Under the pieces are notes generated by a model that was not told where the DNA came from, did not search any database, and worked only from the letters and a program-made list of their open reading frames with translations. Shown in pieces: positions 34,617-47,005 of a stretch of 64,000 bases of DNA (within the stretch, counting starts at the first letter, position 1; the number at the start of each line of letters is the position of its first letter). The translations under genes and the position numbers were made by a program. The stretch comes from Spirodela intermedia (lineage: Eukaryota > Streptophyta > Magnoliopsida > Alismatales > Araceae): contig LR746266.1 of assembly GCA_902729315.2 (NCBI GenBank), positions 1,832,759-1,896,758 on the forward strand. Reading direction: 5' to 3'.

Positions 34617-37499
34617 CGTGTTGGTGGAAGCCGGGAAGGGGCTATACCCGGGGAGAGGAACGGTCCTCCGTACTGACCAGAAGACCTCCCCTCTTTATGC
34701 GAGGGGCCAAGAGATTCACTTATAAACCATCCCGTGATCATATTATTACAAAAATACCATTATACTTTAAAATATTTTCTCCTTTAAGTATTCTCACTCA
34801 GATTTTATTTAAATTACGTTAAAAATGTTAATTCATTCTTTATTTAAAAATGGCGTCTGAATTTGGCAACCATCTAAATAGTTTGACAAAATATGTTAAC
34901 TCAACTTCTTAGAAGGTGAACCCAAAGTCAACTTCAAACTAGTTTAAAAGTTAGAAGGCACATTTATTATTTATGCCTTTCCCTTGGTCGTTCTTGTGGC
35001 AATGAGCGTCAACGTTTTATTCTTGGTCCAGTGTCCAAGCCTCATCGGAGCTCACTTTTAAACCCGTTTTCTAAGCTACCACATGACATTACATATGATC
35101 ACACTCATTCACGTCTAACATTAGTTAAATATTTTAAAATATTATTAGGAGCCAAGAAAGTTAGTTTGAGGATATCTCATTGGGAAAGACAATGAGTACA
35201 GTTATATTCCCAACAACAACGCCCTGTTAACTCTATTGCCTTCAAGAATGACATCAAAGGAATCATTTGAACTTGGAAATCTTAGATAAGCAAGACATGC
35301 TTTTTTCCTCTTATGGCTAGAATGAATATGTTTGTGGTAGTGCTATTACACTAAGAATTGGCATCTAACCATATTTGTTTAATAAAATAAAATATTTATT
35401 TATATAATAATACAATTATACATGACAATTTTAAAGGATAGGAACATGGATAATGTAGTCTAGAGTAAAAAAGGCTTTGACGTATTGTAATCTTTAGGGT
35501 CAATCCTTCTAGTTCAGTGGATTGAGTAATTAGTTATCTTATTTTATATTGCATTCAACCACTAAATATCTAGACATTGGCCAGCGTATGTGCTGATGTT
35601 GAGATTTTAGTAAAATTAGAATGAATTTAAGAATAGTAAGCATTCTTATTGATTAAGATCATAGAAGTATTTGCTTGGAATGCTGCTGTTAAGTGGAGGA
35701 AGTCTTTAAGCCAAGATGGAGTAAATAATAGCTTGAAAATGGTTAATAACAAAGGACGTCTTGGAGGAAGACGAAGAAGAAGAAATTAATTATTGTTGTT
35801 ATAAAAAATTCTATTATTTTTATACCCTAATGTGGTTGAAATATTGAGTATAATGGGCCCTCTAATTGTGATTCCAATAGTTGGATGATGATCCATGTTA
35901 GGTCACATTTGCACATAGAATCTAAATGCTGAATATATATGTTAGTCTTATAAAAATCGTAACATATAAAAAATTTCAAAATTTGTTGTGTCATTTCCTA
36001 CATTGTATTGATCTTTCATTTACATTTCTAGCAAGTACTAGTATGTCCATACATGTGACACCAACTTGTATACATGTGTCACAAACAATTATTATTACAT
36101 ATACATGTGCCCATACATGAGGCACCAACTTGTGTTGAAAAATTATTTTCATCATATAAAATATGAATATGGATCATTTATTTTTGAGGGATCCTTGTAC
36201 ATGAGGCACCTAAGTTTATAAAGAGACAACACTTAAATATAGATATGACAAAATAAAGTGACGAACTTCAACTTAGCCTCAAAAGAAAGGTCATTCATTT
36301 AAGTGTTAGGAATCTTTATAAAGAACCTTTGAATATCATCTATGAAAGACCTGAACATTTCAAAGCAAAGAAAGACTCAAGGTCAATCTCACATACTCTA
36401 GAAAATAATACATCATTAGAGTTTGTAGATAAAATGATAAACTCATTGACGCTATCTTAACTCAACATTGAAGATAAAGATGTTTGTTGATCAATTAAAA
36501 AATCTATTTATATAATATCAAAGACAACATACTTATGAGTGAAAAAATCTGAGTTGAAGTATAATTGAATGTCAAAAGTATAGATTATGGATAGTAACTC
36601 GTCAGTAGAAGATGTGGATTAAAGAAAAGTTAAATAATTTCCTCTAAGTAAGATCTAGAAAGAGAAAATATTCATCAATCATCTCTAGATAAAATATTGT
36701 GGACAACAATCACCATAGTAGAAAGTTTATAATTCTAAAACAACTAAAGGTCACTGGTGTACTAACAAAGCAATATGAAGACTTTCAAATTAATATAACT
36801 ATTTTTAGATATTGAAATGACAAAGATATAGTGGGGTATAAGAAGAATGAACTAAAAACAAATCAGTGTTAATGTTGAATAAAAAAAATCCATGCACATC
36901 ATTCACTCAAGCTAGAAAAAAGATCTTACTCAATCCCCTATGCCAAAGAGATTGTATAATTCAAAGAGAAAATCAAAACCCTATCTTGCTTAATCATGTG
37001 TGACAATTTTAGAATCATTCAATTACACTGAAGGTTGTCTCTCTCTATTAAGCCCTAAGATAACCTAGGTGGTGAGTGGAGAGAGGGTAAAGTTAAGCCA
37101 CAAGTTGTTGAGAGCTAAAATCCACTTGTAGATGATGATGTTATCTAAATAAAAATGTACATTGACTTAGACACATAGTGTTGGGAGTCAAGACTTGCCC
37201 ATGAGAGGTGAGAGATATGTAGAGATCAAAAAGTGGTGTTTGGGAGAGTTAAACTTGTGAAGTCAATTGTATTTCTAGGGGAAAATAATGAAAATATAAT
37301 AAAATAATTCTTTGAGATTGAAAATAGCCTTAAGAAGGGTGAACTAATATAAAAACCTCTATGTCCATTGTATTTAGGAGTGAGTAAAAGAGACTAGAAC
37401 AACCTTATAATGAAAAGAAGTAACTTAGGTGAACTTACATATATGATTTAGAAATTGTATTACAACAAGTGTTGACACATATACACGTAGACATAATGA
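34617..37499. other. KH-gene promoter, then AT-rich intergenic DNA
   Basis: The first 150 bases are probably the KH-gene promoter and 5' UTR. The rest is strongly AT-rich with stops in all frames and no recognised domain. It may be decayed transposon DNA, but nothing can be assigned. Confidence 0.45.
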
Positions 37500-39108
37500 T
37501 AAGTCTTCATTATCATGAGTTAATAATTAGTAAATAATATAGTTTTAGCCTTAACTCATGATAAATAGAGTTATATTTGTGTTAAAGTTTGAAAAGTTGT
37601 TTTCAATTGATTAACGTGAATTTTTAGGTAATTATGTGATTTTATACGAATTTATATGATTTTTATAGTCTTACTTTTGAGATAAATGAAGAAAAATAAA
37701 TTAAAATAAAAATAAGACAAAATGGGGGGGACCCACTAGTCAGCTGGGCCTGCAAGCTGGTCAAAAGCGCAGTCAGGGAGTAGCCGCGAGTAGGGGCTCC
37801 AGCGGCTTGGACCGATAGGGGCACGTGTGCGCCACCCCCCTTCGACGTCACTGGTGGTCAGCCGGCTATGGGGCAAGGAGTGGTTGTACACGCGTGAGAA
37901 AAGGACTTGATTAGAAATGTAATATTACTATATATTCACCAGAAATTTCGGCGCATAACCGATGTGCGACTAAACATCTTTCCCAGAGATGGTGGGCAAC
38001 TGGCGCAGGTTCGAATCCTTCTATAGCCAAAATTCATATTTTTTTATCTGATTATCGCAACTTTCCTGTAGATCGCCGATGAAAGATTAAGTAATCAGAA
38101 TCACTAGATCATCGACGAAAATCTCGTCAATGCGATTCGCGGAGCATTATTACTAAAATTGCTGAACGATTTGCGATAAAAGGATCGTGAATCCATTGAG
38201 TAAAGCATTTCCAATTGATCGACGAACAAGCCGTCGTCAGGAAGAGAACGATTCATTGAGAGACGAGTCGCCACCTCTTGAGAGCATACCAAATGTAATG
38301 AAGAGCCTCTTCTTGTTGCACGGACTTGAGGATGAAGCTCCCTGACACGTGCTCCACCTCCATCCAACTCCTCTCTATCGGGTGACAACCATCAGAGAGC
38401 CACAAAGTCGTTGTTTTTCCGCTCCACCGGGTGACAGCCACGAGAGATAATTTGACGACCCATTTCATTGATCTCTAGACTTCGCAAAGAGATCTAGAGA
38501 TTGCCCACATTGTCCTTATCCAAGGAGAGCCTTCGAGGCCATGGACACTGCATGACTATCCTCCCGAACGCTTAGGATTCTGGTGCATCACCGACGCATC
38601 GCCGCCGCAACGCCAGAACTCTATTTTCCTGCTTTCAACTTACTTTACACTTCATTTAGTGATAATTTGTGTGATTTTAATTTACCAAAATATACTTCGT
38701 TCAATTACGATTCTTCCGGCTTTTACAAATCTTAATTTGATTAATTAAATCGTCTATAATCGCTTACGTAATAATCGCCGGGTGGAACTTTATTTCTGTC
38801 CAATTTGCGTTCACCGGGCGTTGACGTCATCCTAACGTCCGCACCCTTATTTCCCTTTTTCCTGAATTTTAAATATATTTTCTTTTTATTTACTAGTATA
38901 AAATTTATAAAAAATAATATTCTTTGAGGAAAATTCTGAATAATTACCGTATATTATATTTCATCCTTGTGATCGACCTAAAAAATTACTGCTATTTTTG
39001 AAAGTTTTATTGAATTATAATTGATATATTTATTAATAAATATTTCTAAATATATGAAAAATCATATTTTCTAGTTTTATAAATTTTAAATTTACGTGAT
39101 TTACTATA
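37500..39108. repeat. Diverged direct repeat, copy 1 (CpG-rich)
   Basis: About 1.6 kb that matches 39711-41042 in the same order and orientation. Shared landmarks are AAGTCTTCATTATCATGAGTTA at the left, GGTTCGAATCC, CATTGAGAGACGAGT, AAATTATAATTGATAT and a right end near TTTACGTGATT. It has about 250 extra GC-rich bases (around 37725-37980) missing from copy 2. The arrangement suggests two LTRs or two separate insertions of one element; no coding region lies between them. Confidence 0.7.
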
Positions 39109-39710
39109 CAACAACTAAGTCACGTCACATAACATGAATAAAATATAAAAAATTAAGAAATCATTCACCTCTCCCTCTTAGTACTTCACTTAGCCACATT
39201 GAACTCAATAATTTTCACCTATTTTAATGATGTAATTTAATTTATGTCAATTCATACTTAAGGATAGTAAAAACTTATATTTCACAGATGACTTGATTCC
39301 TCATGTCATAATGAAAGTATTTTAAGATTCTCAAAACTAATATTTGGGTTTCTAGTAATCTTCTTCAAAAGTTACATCAAGGTGGTCATGACACTAAGAA
39401 TCATATGATCTTTTTGTGTTATTAGCCACTATAGTGCTCATGGAACTAACAACTAGATTTATCTTTGACAATCTAAAATACTATTGACTCTAATTCATTG
39501 ATAAATCAGTCATTGTTACTTCTTCACTTACTTTATTGACTTTGGCCCAATAAATAGTAATCAAGTCACAATTATTTATTCTTCAGCTTCATTGACTTTG
39601 ACCCACTAAACATCAAACACAATGTTATCAAGCCTTTTTACTTACCCTAGCCACTCAATCAACTATCAAAATATTTTCAAGTCTCATATGACTATGCCTA
39701 GTAAATAGCT
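39109..39710. other. Spacer between the repeat copies
   Basis: About 600 AT-rich bases with no frame or domain recognised. Too short for an autonomous element's internal region. Confidence 0.4.
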
Positions 39711-41042
39711 AATAAGTCTTCATTATCATGAGTTAGTAATTAAATAATAATATATTTTATATCTTAACTCATGGTAAATAGAGTTCTATTTATATTTTAT
39801 TAAGAAAATAATTTTTTATTAACTAATGTGAATTTATAACTAACTATGTGAATTTATATAATTTTTAGATTTATATTTTTGAGTTAAAATAAAGAAATAA
39901 TGTCAAAAATGTCCATGTGATATGAGAAGGAAATTATTACTCCTCTCTCACATGGCTACAAAGGTTCGAATCCTACCAAAGCCACAATTTATATTTTTCA
40001 TATAATTAAATTCTGATTTTCTAGAAAACTCCCAACCAATGATCAAGCTACGATAATTGCTCAATCATCTATAAATATTTTGTCAACATGATTCACAAAA
40101 CATCATCAATAAAAGATGAAGGATTATGGATAAAAGATAATGATTTCATCGAAGAAATTATCTCTAATTGATTAACAAATGCATTATCGTCAAGAACATA
40201 ATGATCCATTGAGAGACGAGTTGTTGTCTCTCTAGAACATACCAAATCTGATATCAACCTCTTCTTACTATGCAGACCTGATGATAAAACTCCATAAGAT
40301 ACACTCTACCTCCGCCCAACTCATCTCTATTGAGTAATAATTGCTGGAGATTCAATGTCACCAAACTATAATTCTATTGGATGATAGTTGTTGGAGACAC
40401 TTCATCAACTTTCACTATCATTTTCTAGACTTGGCAAGAGGATTTAGAGATTAATCATATCATTCATATCTAACGAGAGCCTTTGGAGTCATAGATATCA
40501 CATGACAATCTTTCTAAATACTCAGAATTTTGATAATCACTAAGATAATGTTAGAATTCAATTTCTTCTCTTTTAAACATAATTATTCTTTAAATTAATA
40601 AGATTTTATTTAATTTCATGATTCAAACATATTCTATTATTAGTTACAATTCTTTTAGTTTTTAGAAATCTTAATTTGATAAATTAAATCATCTATAATC
40701 ATTTATGTAATAATCGAAAGTTGAAACTCTATTTATACCTGAATCACATTCATTGAGACACTGATGTCAATACTCGAAATTTCTCTTTTCATAATTTTAA
40801 GTAGATTTTCTCTTCATTATTTAATTTAAAAATTATATATAATATATATATATATTGAAAAAAAATCTATAATTTTAGATGATATTATCTTATATCTCTA
40901 TGATTGACCTAAGATTGTTTTACTATTTTTAGAACTTTTTATCAAATTATAATTGATATATGTGTACTAAAATACTTTTAAAAATATAAAAAAATTATAT
41001 TTTTTAGTTTTATAAATTTAAATTTACATGATTAAACCATGT
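39711..41042. repeat. Diverged direct repeat, copy 2 (CpG-poor)
   Basis: Partner of copy 1, in the same orientation. Many sites that are CG in copy 1 read TG or CA here; for example copy 1 ATGCGATTCGCGGAG corresponds to CATGATTCACAAAA. This is the mark of cytosine-methylation decay. Confidence 0.7.
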
Positions 41043-42639
41043 AAATAGTCCAATGTGTTTTCTAACTTGAGTAAATAAGTTCACTTCAAATTTAAGCCTC
41101 AACACTAACACTCATGCGATTATTAGAGGATAATAATGATAATAAAAATGAACTAAAATACTAATGTGCTTAGCTTGATTTGTCATCTAATGTGGTTCCA
41201 GTAGGTGTTCTTTAATTGCTTAGCTGACTAAATTTTTTCTTTGATTTCTTGGGTAGCTCTAAATCTTAGAAACAACCTTCCTCTTGAATGTCTTCATAAT
41301 GTTTAGTTTTCTTCTCTTTTTGGGTAAAGCTACTTGTAGGCTCATGTGGACTACTTGAAAGGTATAAATGAATGCAAAGACTCTTCTTCTCTTTCTCCTT
41401 TGATGGAGATGAAGTCTTCTCTTAATATAGAATAATGTTTGAGGCATCAAACAATTATTTACAGTGGCTATTAATGACTAATAATTCAGTGATCAATTGT
41501 CATATCCACACCTGAAATTTAAATTCAGAAAAATTATAATTTTTTCATTTGATAAAAATCTTGAATTTTATTGTTTAGGTTTTGAATTGCATTCATCTTT
41601 GAATTAAATTTCTAATGAATATTCTATAAAAAAAGGGAGGAAGATGAAATTATGAAAAAATATACATGCTAAAATTATTTGATTCCAAAATGAGGCATTT
41701 TCTTAGTTTGATTCTCACATGTTAATTTACCACAACTATGATGATCAGGTTAACCATACTATCTTAGTAATTTACTTTGATAAATTAAATAACTTACCTT
41801 GCAATAGCCTATTTAGAATTGTCTGCACTTTGTGAAGTATGATTATGAAGTAAACTTTCTAATGTTTGCCAATTATGCTTGGTCCTTTATCTCTTATACC
41901 AAATTTTAAGAAGTATTTTAAATAGATTCTCATGCATCAAATTGGGGGAGTATGAGTTTTAATATCTCAAGAGTTAAGTGTTGTAACTTTTTCCACTAAA
42001 AAACTTATTAATATTAAAAGATAATAATGACATGACTTACTACATTTGTCTTGAAGCATGGGAGAACTAACTTTAACAAAAAATATTACGGCTTAATGAT
42101 CACCACTATTAATAATTAGACTAGCATTAATACAATACATCTTACATGGGTTTCATGTATTTAGAAATTTACTTTTAGGATGAAATAAAAATAGAAACAA
42201 ATGCATGGAAATGCACTCATTAGAAGGGGTAATGTGTTCTTTACCTTTTATATGGAGATAACATATGGAACATCCAAGATATGTCAATTAAGAGGTTAAG
42301 TGTGTTTATTCCTTAAAAAGATTTAGATGCAAATGGTGGAGTTTTCACAAATAGGGAAACATCCAAGATATGTCTACATGTTGTATGAAGGATTGGGTAA
42401 TATTTATGATGTCATAAGACGATGGTTGAAGAATGCTATACATGGCACAAACACAAGCAAGATGCAGAAAGTGATGTATAGAGAGATCAAAGATGTTTAG
42501 TGAATATAGAATAGTGTGGCACACTTATCAATTATTACAAAACACAAGATTGTGTATATTATTACTAATTTTTGAAAGGTTATTGGTAGACTCACTGATG
42601 AATTTCATTAAGAGATTCTCATTTAGAATGTTAAGAGCA
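41043..42639. other. AT-rich intergenic DNA
   Basis: No gene or recognisable repeat boundary. Part of it may be the eroded upstream pol region of the integrase relic that follows. Confidence 0.4.
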
Positions 42640-43170
42640 AACTATTTCTTTGTGGTCATTGATCTTTTCCTAAAGATAGTAAATGTTATAGCTTGCCCAA
42701 AAATGATCCTACCCATCTAATTAACTTGTTTTGTAAATAAATGATTTTTTCGTATTTCCATAATCTATCCCCTACAATTAAGGCAAAATTTATTTCCCTA
42801 TTGCATAATTTTTGACAGAGATTTGATTTGCTACTGAAATTGAAAAATACAATTCACTTCAAATGGAAGGCTAGATAGATGTAGCCAATAAGATCCTTTA
42901 TAATTTGATTCATCAGACTTCATAAATTGAACTGAATCAGTGAGACTTGACCTTAGCTTCAAATAATTTGTATATAATTGTATGATTAATCACTCTACAG
43001 ACTGTGTAATTTTAATCCTTTATTATTTTACTCTAAGCTCAATTTAGGTTTGGTACTTGTACCAAACTTCTAAGGTTTATTATTACAGTCAGTAATAAGA
43101 TGATAGATCATGTACAAATGACTCATGATGGTGTGAAACTTTTCTTACACCCAATGAAGCCTTGAGGACA
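42640..43170 (+). pseudogene. Ty3/gypsy integrase relic
   Basis: In broken + frames the core reads FFVVIDLFLKIVNVIACPK, matching the [16 protein letters not shown] segment of the element at 4.8-10.5 kb. Further on are YNCMINHSTDC and VNKMIDHVQMTHDGVKLF, matching YNSMINQSTNY and VNNMIEYIQIIHENVKKY there. Spacing and order agree, so this is the same broad lineage on the opposite strand. Multiple stops; no LTRs found. Inactive. Confidence 0.75.
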
Positions 43171-43665
43171 AATTGATTTGAAATAAATGAGACTAATGTA
43201 GAATAGAATTCTAAAACATATGAAAGGACTAGAAACTGACTAAAAAACATATAAGGTATAAATCCCAAAGTTATCTCTAAATCCATGGATAACTTTGTAA
43301 ACTATTTTTCTAATTATATTTCTCATTGTTTTTAATATTAATCATAACTCATTAGAAATAACTAGTAATTTCAGTCTATTTAAAGGCGCACAGATTAGAA
43401 TGTCATATTTTCATATCAATACTAAACTTTTTGTTCTATTAAAGATTTTTTTTCCTTGTGAATTTAAGAATCACAGAATCATTCTTTGTAGACTCTAGGA
43501 TTGAGGATATCATGCTTGGTGGATTTGAGTAACCATTAATATTCTTCCTTGATTTCCTCAATGTCAACAAGAGAATAATGTGTTTCCTACCCCATGTTTC
43601 CATAGTATCCAATGGCTGCCACAAATACGTAAGCCCTACCCTGATCAATGGACAAAGCCATCCAT

Positions 43666-46282
43666 CTAAATGGGATGGTGGAGGCCACCATCCCTAGGTT
43701 TCACTGTGAAGACCTCCACATCGTGCATGCCAATAGCCCTCACAGAGTATTGAAACGTCCATCCGTGGCAGGCTCCTCCGTGAGCTCCCTTATTGTTGAC
43801 AGCAAAAACAGCTCCAACAAAGTTCGGGTACTTTCTGGCGATCCGTGACATAGCATTGGAGGCGGCATGCTCAGGGTCCCTCCCCTGCCTCATGCTCTCG
43901 ACGACTTGATAGCTGAAAAAAACACTTTATGAGGCCAGTCTGCTCAGAGATAGCCATAGTATATATTATTCTACAAAAGGACGGAGTTGGGGGGATGGAT
44001 GTACCATGGAAGAAATCGCATCATGATATCACCATTTCCTGTAGCACCACATGCACCAACTTCATCATCAGCGTATGCCGAAGAGCCCGCTATGGGCCCA
44101 TCACCTACTCTGAAATCCAGACTCTCCTTAGTAAAAGAAGAAAAACCAGTAGAAATAAGCAATTCATGGATGTGATATGATAAAAGAAAAGAAAAAAGAA
44201 GTGAGATGGAAGAGTAGGATCCATCGCCTTGACCCCAATACGTCAGAATCTAGAAGAACTGTAATCCTAGTAATGAAACAAAAAATAATGAGCAGGGCAA
44301 TCAAAATTGAGGTGCAAGATGACACTTCAACCCATCACATTCATGCTTATCTTCTACTCTAAAACTGCTAATTTGAGTTGAAATTTCCAAGGAATGTTTG
44401 GCTGAAAGTTGCATTTACAAAATCTACATCATAAATATGTACCTTCCGGGAATTTTGAATGTAGCACCATTTGTTGAAGTTCCAACTGCTATGCGCCCAG
44501 CCTACCAAATGAATCAAAAGTTGTGAAATAATGTGGAGCCCAGAGGACAACAACTAAGAAAATGTCGGACAACACTTACTCGATCAATCACAGCCATAGA
44601 GATCGTATCGTGGTTTTGGAGACTGGCAAAAGTGGAATTAGATCCAAAAAATGCCATTTCATCACTCCCAGACCACCTCTCTACGTCAACATATGCAGGA
44701 GATTCAATTACTGCATCTCCAGAATCACTTGGGCGATATGGGCCGCATCCATTTGTGGGGAGAACATTCTTTCGGAAATTTGGTTGGCATGCGCTCATCC
44801 TCCATTTGTTCCACTGTGCAATGGACTCTGGTGAGCTAAGGTCTGTCGGCCCAGGAAGGCCCATTGAAATGGCAAAGACCGAGGCTTGCTCCCCCACAAT
44901 AAAGCTGTGCTCAGTGTGTTCCAAGACCAACTTTGCAGCTCTAATGCCATCCTTCACATACCTCATAGCGGCGACTGCCCCAACCTCCATTGTAGTCTGC
45001 CATCATCCTTAGACAGAAATTTGGGCCGTTAAGCCTCTTCATTTGAACCAGAAATTCCACCATCACATCAGTACATTCAAACAGACGCATTACCCCATTC
45101 ATAACAAGAGCATCTATCGTGGTTTCTCCATTCTCATCTGGGCTGCCACCAGGACCAACTGTTTCCATTTAAGCTCGTCTTAGACACTGGCAAGAATGAA
45201 GGCTTAAAACTAATGTAGAAATGCAATAGTGTCAGGGGAAGGGAGTTATATTAGCCAAGACAGTCTGAACAGGATTTGATCTTGACAGTAAATGCTCTCT
45301 TCTGCAGTAAACCCCTTACAACGACACAATCATCAGAAAATAGACATCATAGGGGGCATAAAATACATATCCCATGCCCTGGTCAAACCGAAACTCGTAT
45401 CAGCGATTATATCAAATTGATTCCGAAAGCCTGGATACCAGTGATGACCAAGCTTTATCAAAAGATCCTGCGCCCAATCTTTCGGGAGAGGGGATCTGGA
45501 CATTAGATTGCAAACTGAAGTCTACAAGTCAAAGTTGTGAACTATGGACATTGGAATTAGGTAAATAAAGTAAGCGTCATAGTTAGGAGTATAAAGAGTT
45601 ATCATGGTTGTTTTCGTCAAATGTCGACGAAGGGTTTTCATAACTGAAGAAATAAGAAGCCTCCTCGATCAGGTGCTATCTAATTGATCAAACCAAGATA
45701 ATGTGTACGGTTGAAAATGTATAAATTAGGAAAGGGAAGCATATTAAATTTGAAAAAACTTGGGTTATACGATTATATTTATAAAAGCTAAAAATACCAA
45801 TCAGATGAAGCAACGATTAACAGACATACGCCATCTCCCTCGATCGTGCATACCTGTACCGTCACAACGCAACTCCTCACAGGTGGAACAACCTTCCACG
45901 ACAGCATCGACAGCCGTTGATCCCTGGTCAACTGCCCTCCAAGCTGCCCTCACTGCCTCTAGGAAAGGCCATGTACTGATCACCACAGGGTATCCGCCAG
46001 CATTAGTTTCTACATGGCCATGAGCCTGGTTCCGAGGGGAAAACAGAGCACACCGAAATAAGAAGCATACTCGCATGCTAATAAATGGATCGGAAATAAT
46101 CAAGGGGATGGCTAAAATAATAATGGGAAACACAGATCGACGAATCTCTCTTTCTTCTCCAGAATGTACAAGTTGGAGTCTCTGCGAGAGAGAAAGAAGA
46201 AGCTCCTTACAGAGGGGAGGGAACAGAGAGCCACCAGCGCCGTTGCTATCGATAACCCGCGGCATCCGAGGGAACGGGCCAT
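43666..46282 (-). CDS. Isoaspartyl peptidase/L-asparaginase (plant type 3, Ntn-hydrolase)
   Basis: Seven exons on the minus strand: 46211-46282, 45854-46025, 45094-45158, 44580-44996, 44443-44501, 44005-44109 and 43666-43912; 378 residues. The start was chosen at the ATG opening a hydrophobic leader ([20 protein letters not shown]), a likely signal peptide. The alpha part has [20 protein letters not shown] and [14 protein letters not shown]. The beta part begins at the autocleavage site [12 protein letters not shown], with nucleophile Thr at about 234. [16 protein letters not shown] and [18 protein letters not shown] line the substrate pocket. Family members cleave themselves before Thr and then hydrolyse isoaspartyl dipeptides, asparagine or glycosylasparagine. 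The Arabidopsis relative is annotated as probable isoaspartyl peptidase/L-asparaginase 3; substrate preference is not decided by sequence. Divergent from the small gene at 46602, with 319 bases between start codons. Confidence 0.94.
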
Positions 46283-46601
46283 GCCAATCGAGGGAGCGAT
46301 TCCTCCGTTCGGGAACAGAGAAGCTTGCGAAGAGGTGGGAAGAAGCCGGGTAATCTGTGCCGAAAGGAGAGATAAATTAGTGTGCCCTGCGGAGCAAATG
46401 GGCATTTGTTTTTTTTTTTTTAAGGTGGGAGAGTCGAAAGTTTGCCGGAACCAGATAAGTCTCCTGGCGCCGTTGCCTCCCCCACCCGCGGCTTTATCCG
46501 AGGACCGTCGGTGAGAACAAGCAAATTTCGACCGCCTTTGCAGAGGATCTGAAAAATGTCAAAATGCCCGGCTCTACGCGCAGTGCCGTAGGGAAAGAAG
46601 C
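46283..46601. promoter_or_regulatory. Short divergent promoter region
   Basis: 319 bases separate the start codons of the asparaginase (-) and the small membrane protein gene (+). Both 5' UTRs and core promoters must fit here, so a bidirectional promoter is likely. No clear TATA box seen. Confidence 0.55.
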
Positions 46602-47005
46602 ATGGCGGAGGCGGAGGCAGAAGGCGGCCCCTGGTGGTTGGCGGTGGCGAGCTCGGCGCAGCTGACGGCGGGGATTGCGTGGTACCGTCGGGGATACAAC
46701 GGGAGCGGCAACCCGGCGCTGATGCCCGTCAAGGCCTTCTTCGTCGCCTCACTCTTCGTCGGCGCCGGCGCAACCGCCGCCTTGGTGGCCGTTCGCGCCG
46801 CCGGCATGCGTAGGGTAATTGGAAGCGGACGCCCGGGCGGTCGATCGGCGATACATAAATTCTGATTGAATGGACGCCGGTGATCTCGCAGGTGGAGGAC
46901 ATGAAGGAAGCGGGGGAGAGCTTGAGGAGGTGGCTCGGGGCTCCGGAGAAACGCGGCGGCAGTAGCGGCGGCGGCGGCCGTGCTCCGACGGCGACTGTCG
47001 CATAA
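46602..47005 (+). CDS. Small predicted membrane protein, unknown function
   Basis: Two exons, 46602-46814 and 46892-47005, join in phase with GT-AG sites to 108 residues. An acidic start (MAEAEAEGGPWW) is followed by an amphipathic or hydrophobic segment (about 11-28) and a strong hydrophobic helix (VKAFFVASLFVGAGATAALVAV, about residues 43-64). A polar tail follows with EDMKEAGESLRRWLGAPEK and a Gly-rich stretch. A one- or two-pass membrane protein is likely, perhaps organellar. High GC, a good splice pair and a divergent promoter support a real gene. I do not recognise the family. Confidence 0.75.

Noticed and set aside
34102-34725. Pro- and Ala-rich + strand frames
   Set aside because: Antisense of the Gly-rich first exon of the KH protein.
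38005-38032. tRNA-like B-box GGTTCGAATCC, also near 39962
   Set aside because: No cloverleaf or matching acceptor stem around it and no A-box at the right distance; it is a shared word of the repeat pair.
44533-45012. 159-codon + strand frame
   Set aside because: Antisense shadow of the large asparaginase exon 44580-44996.
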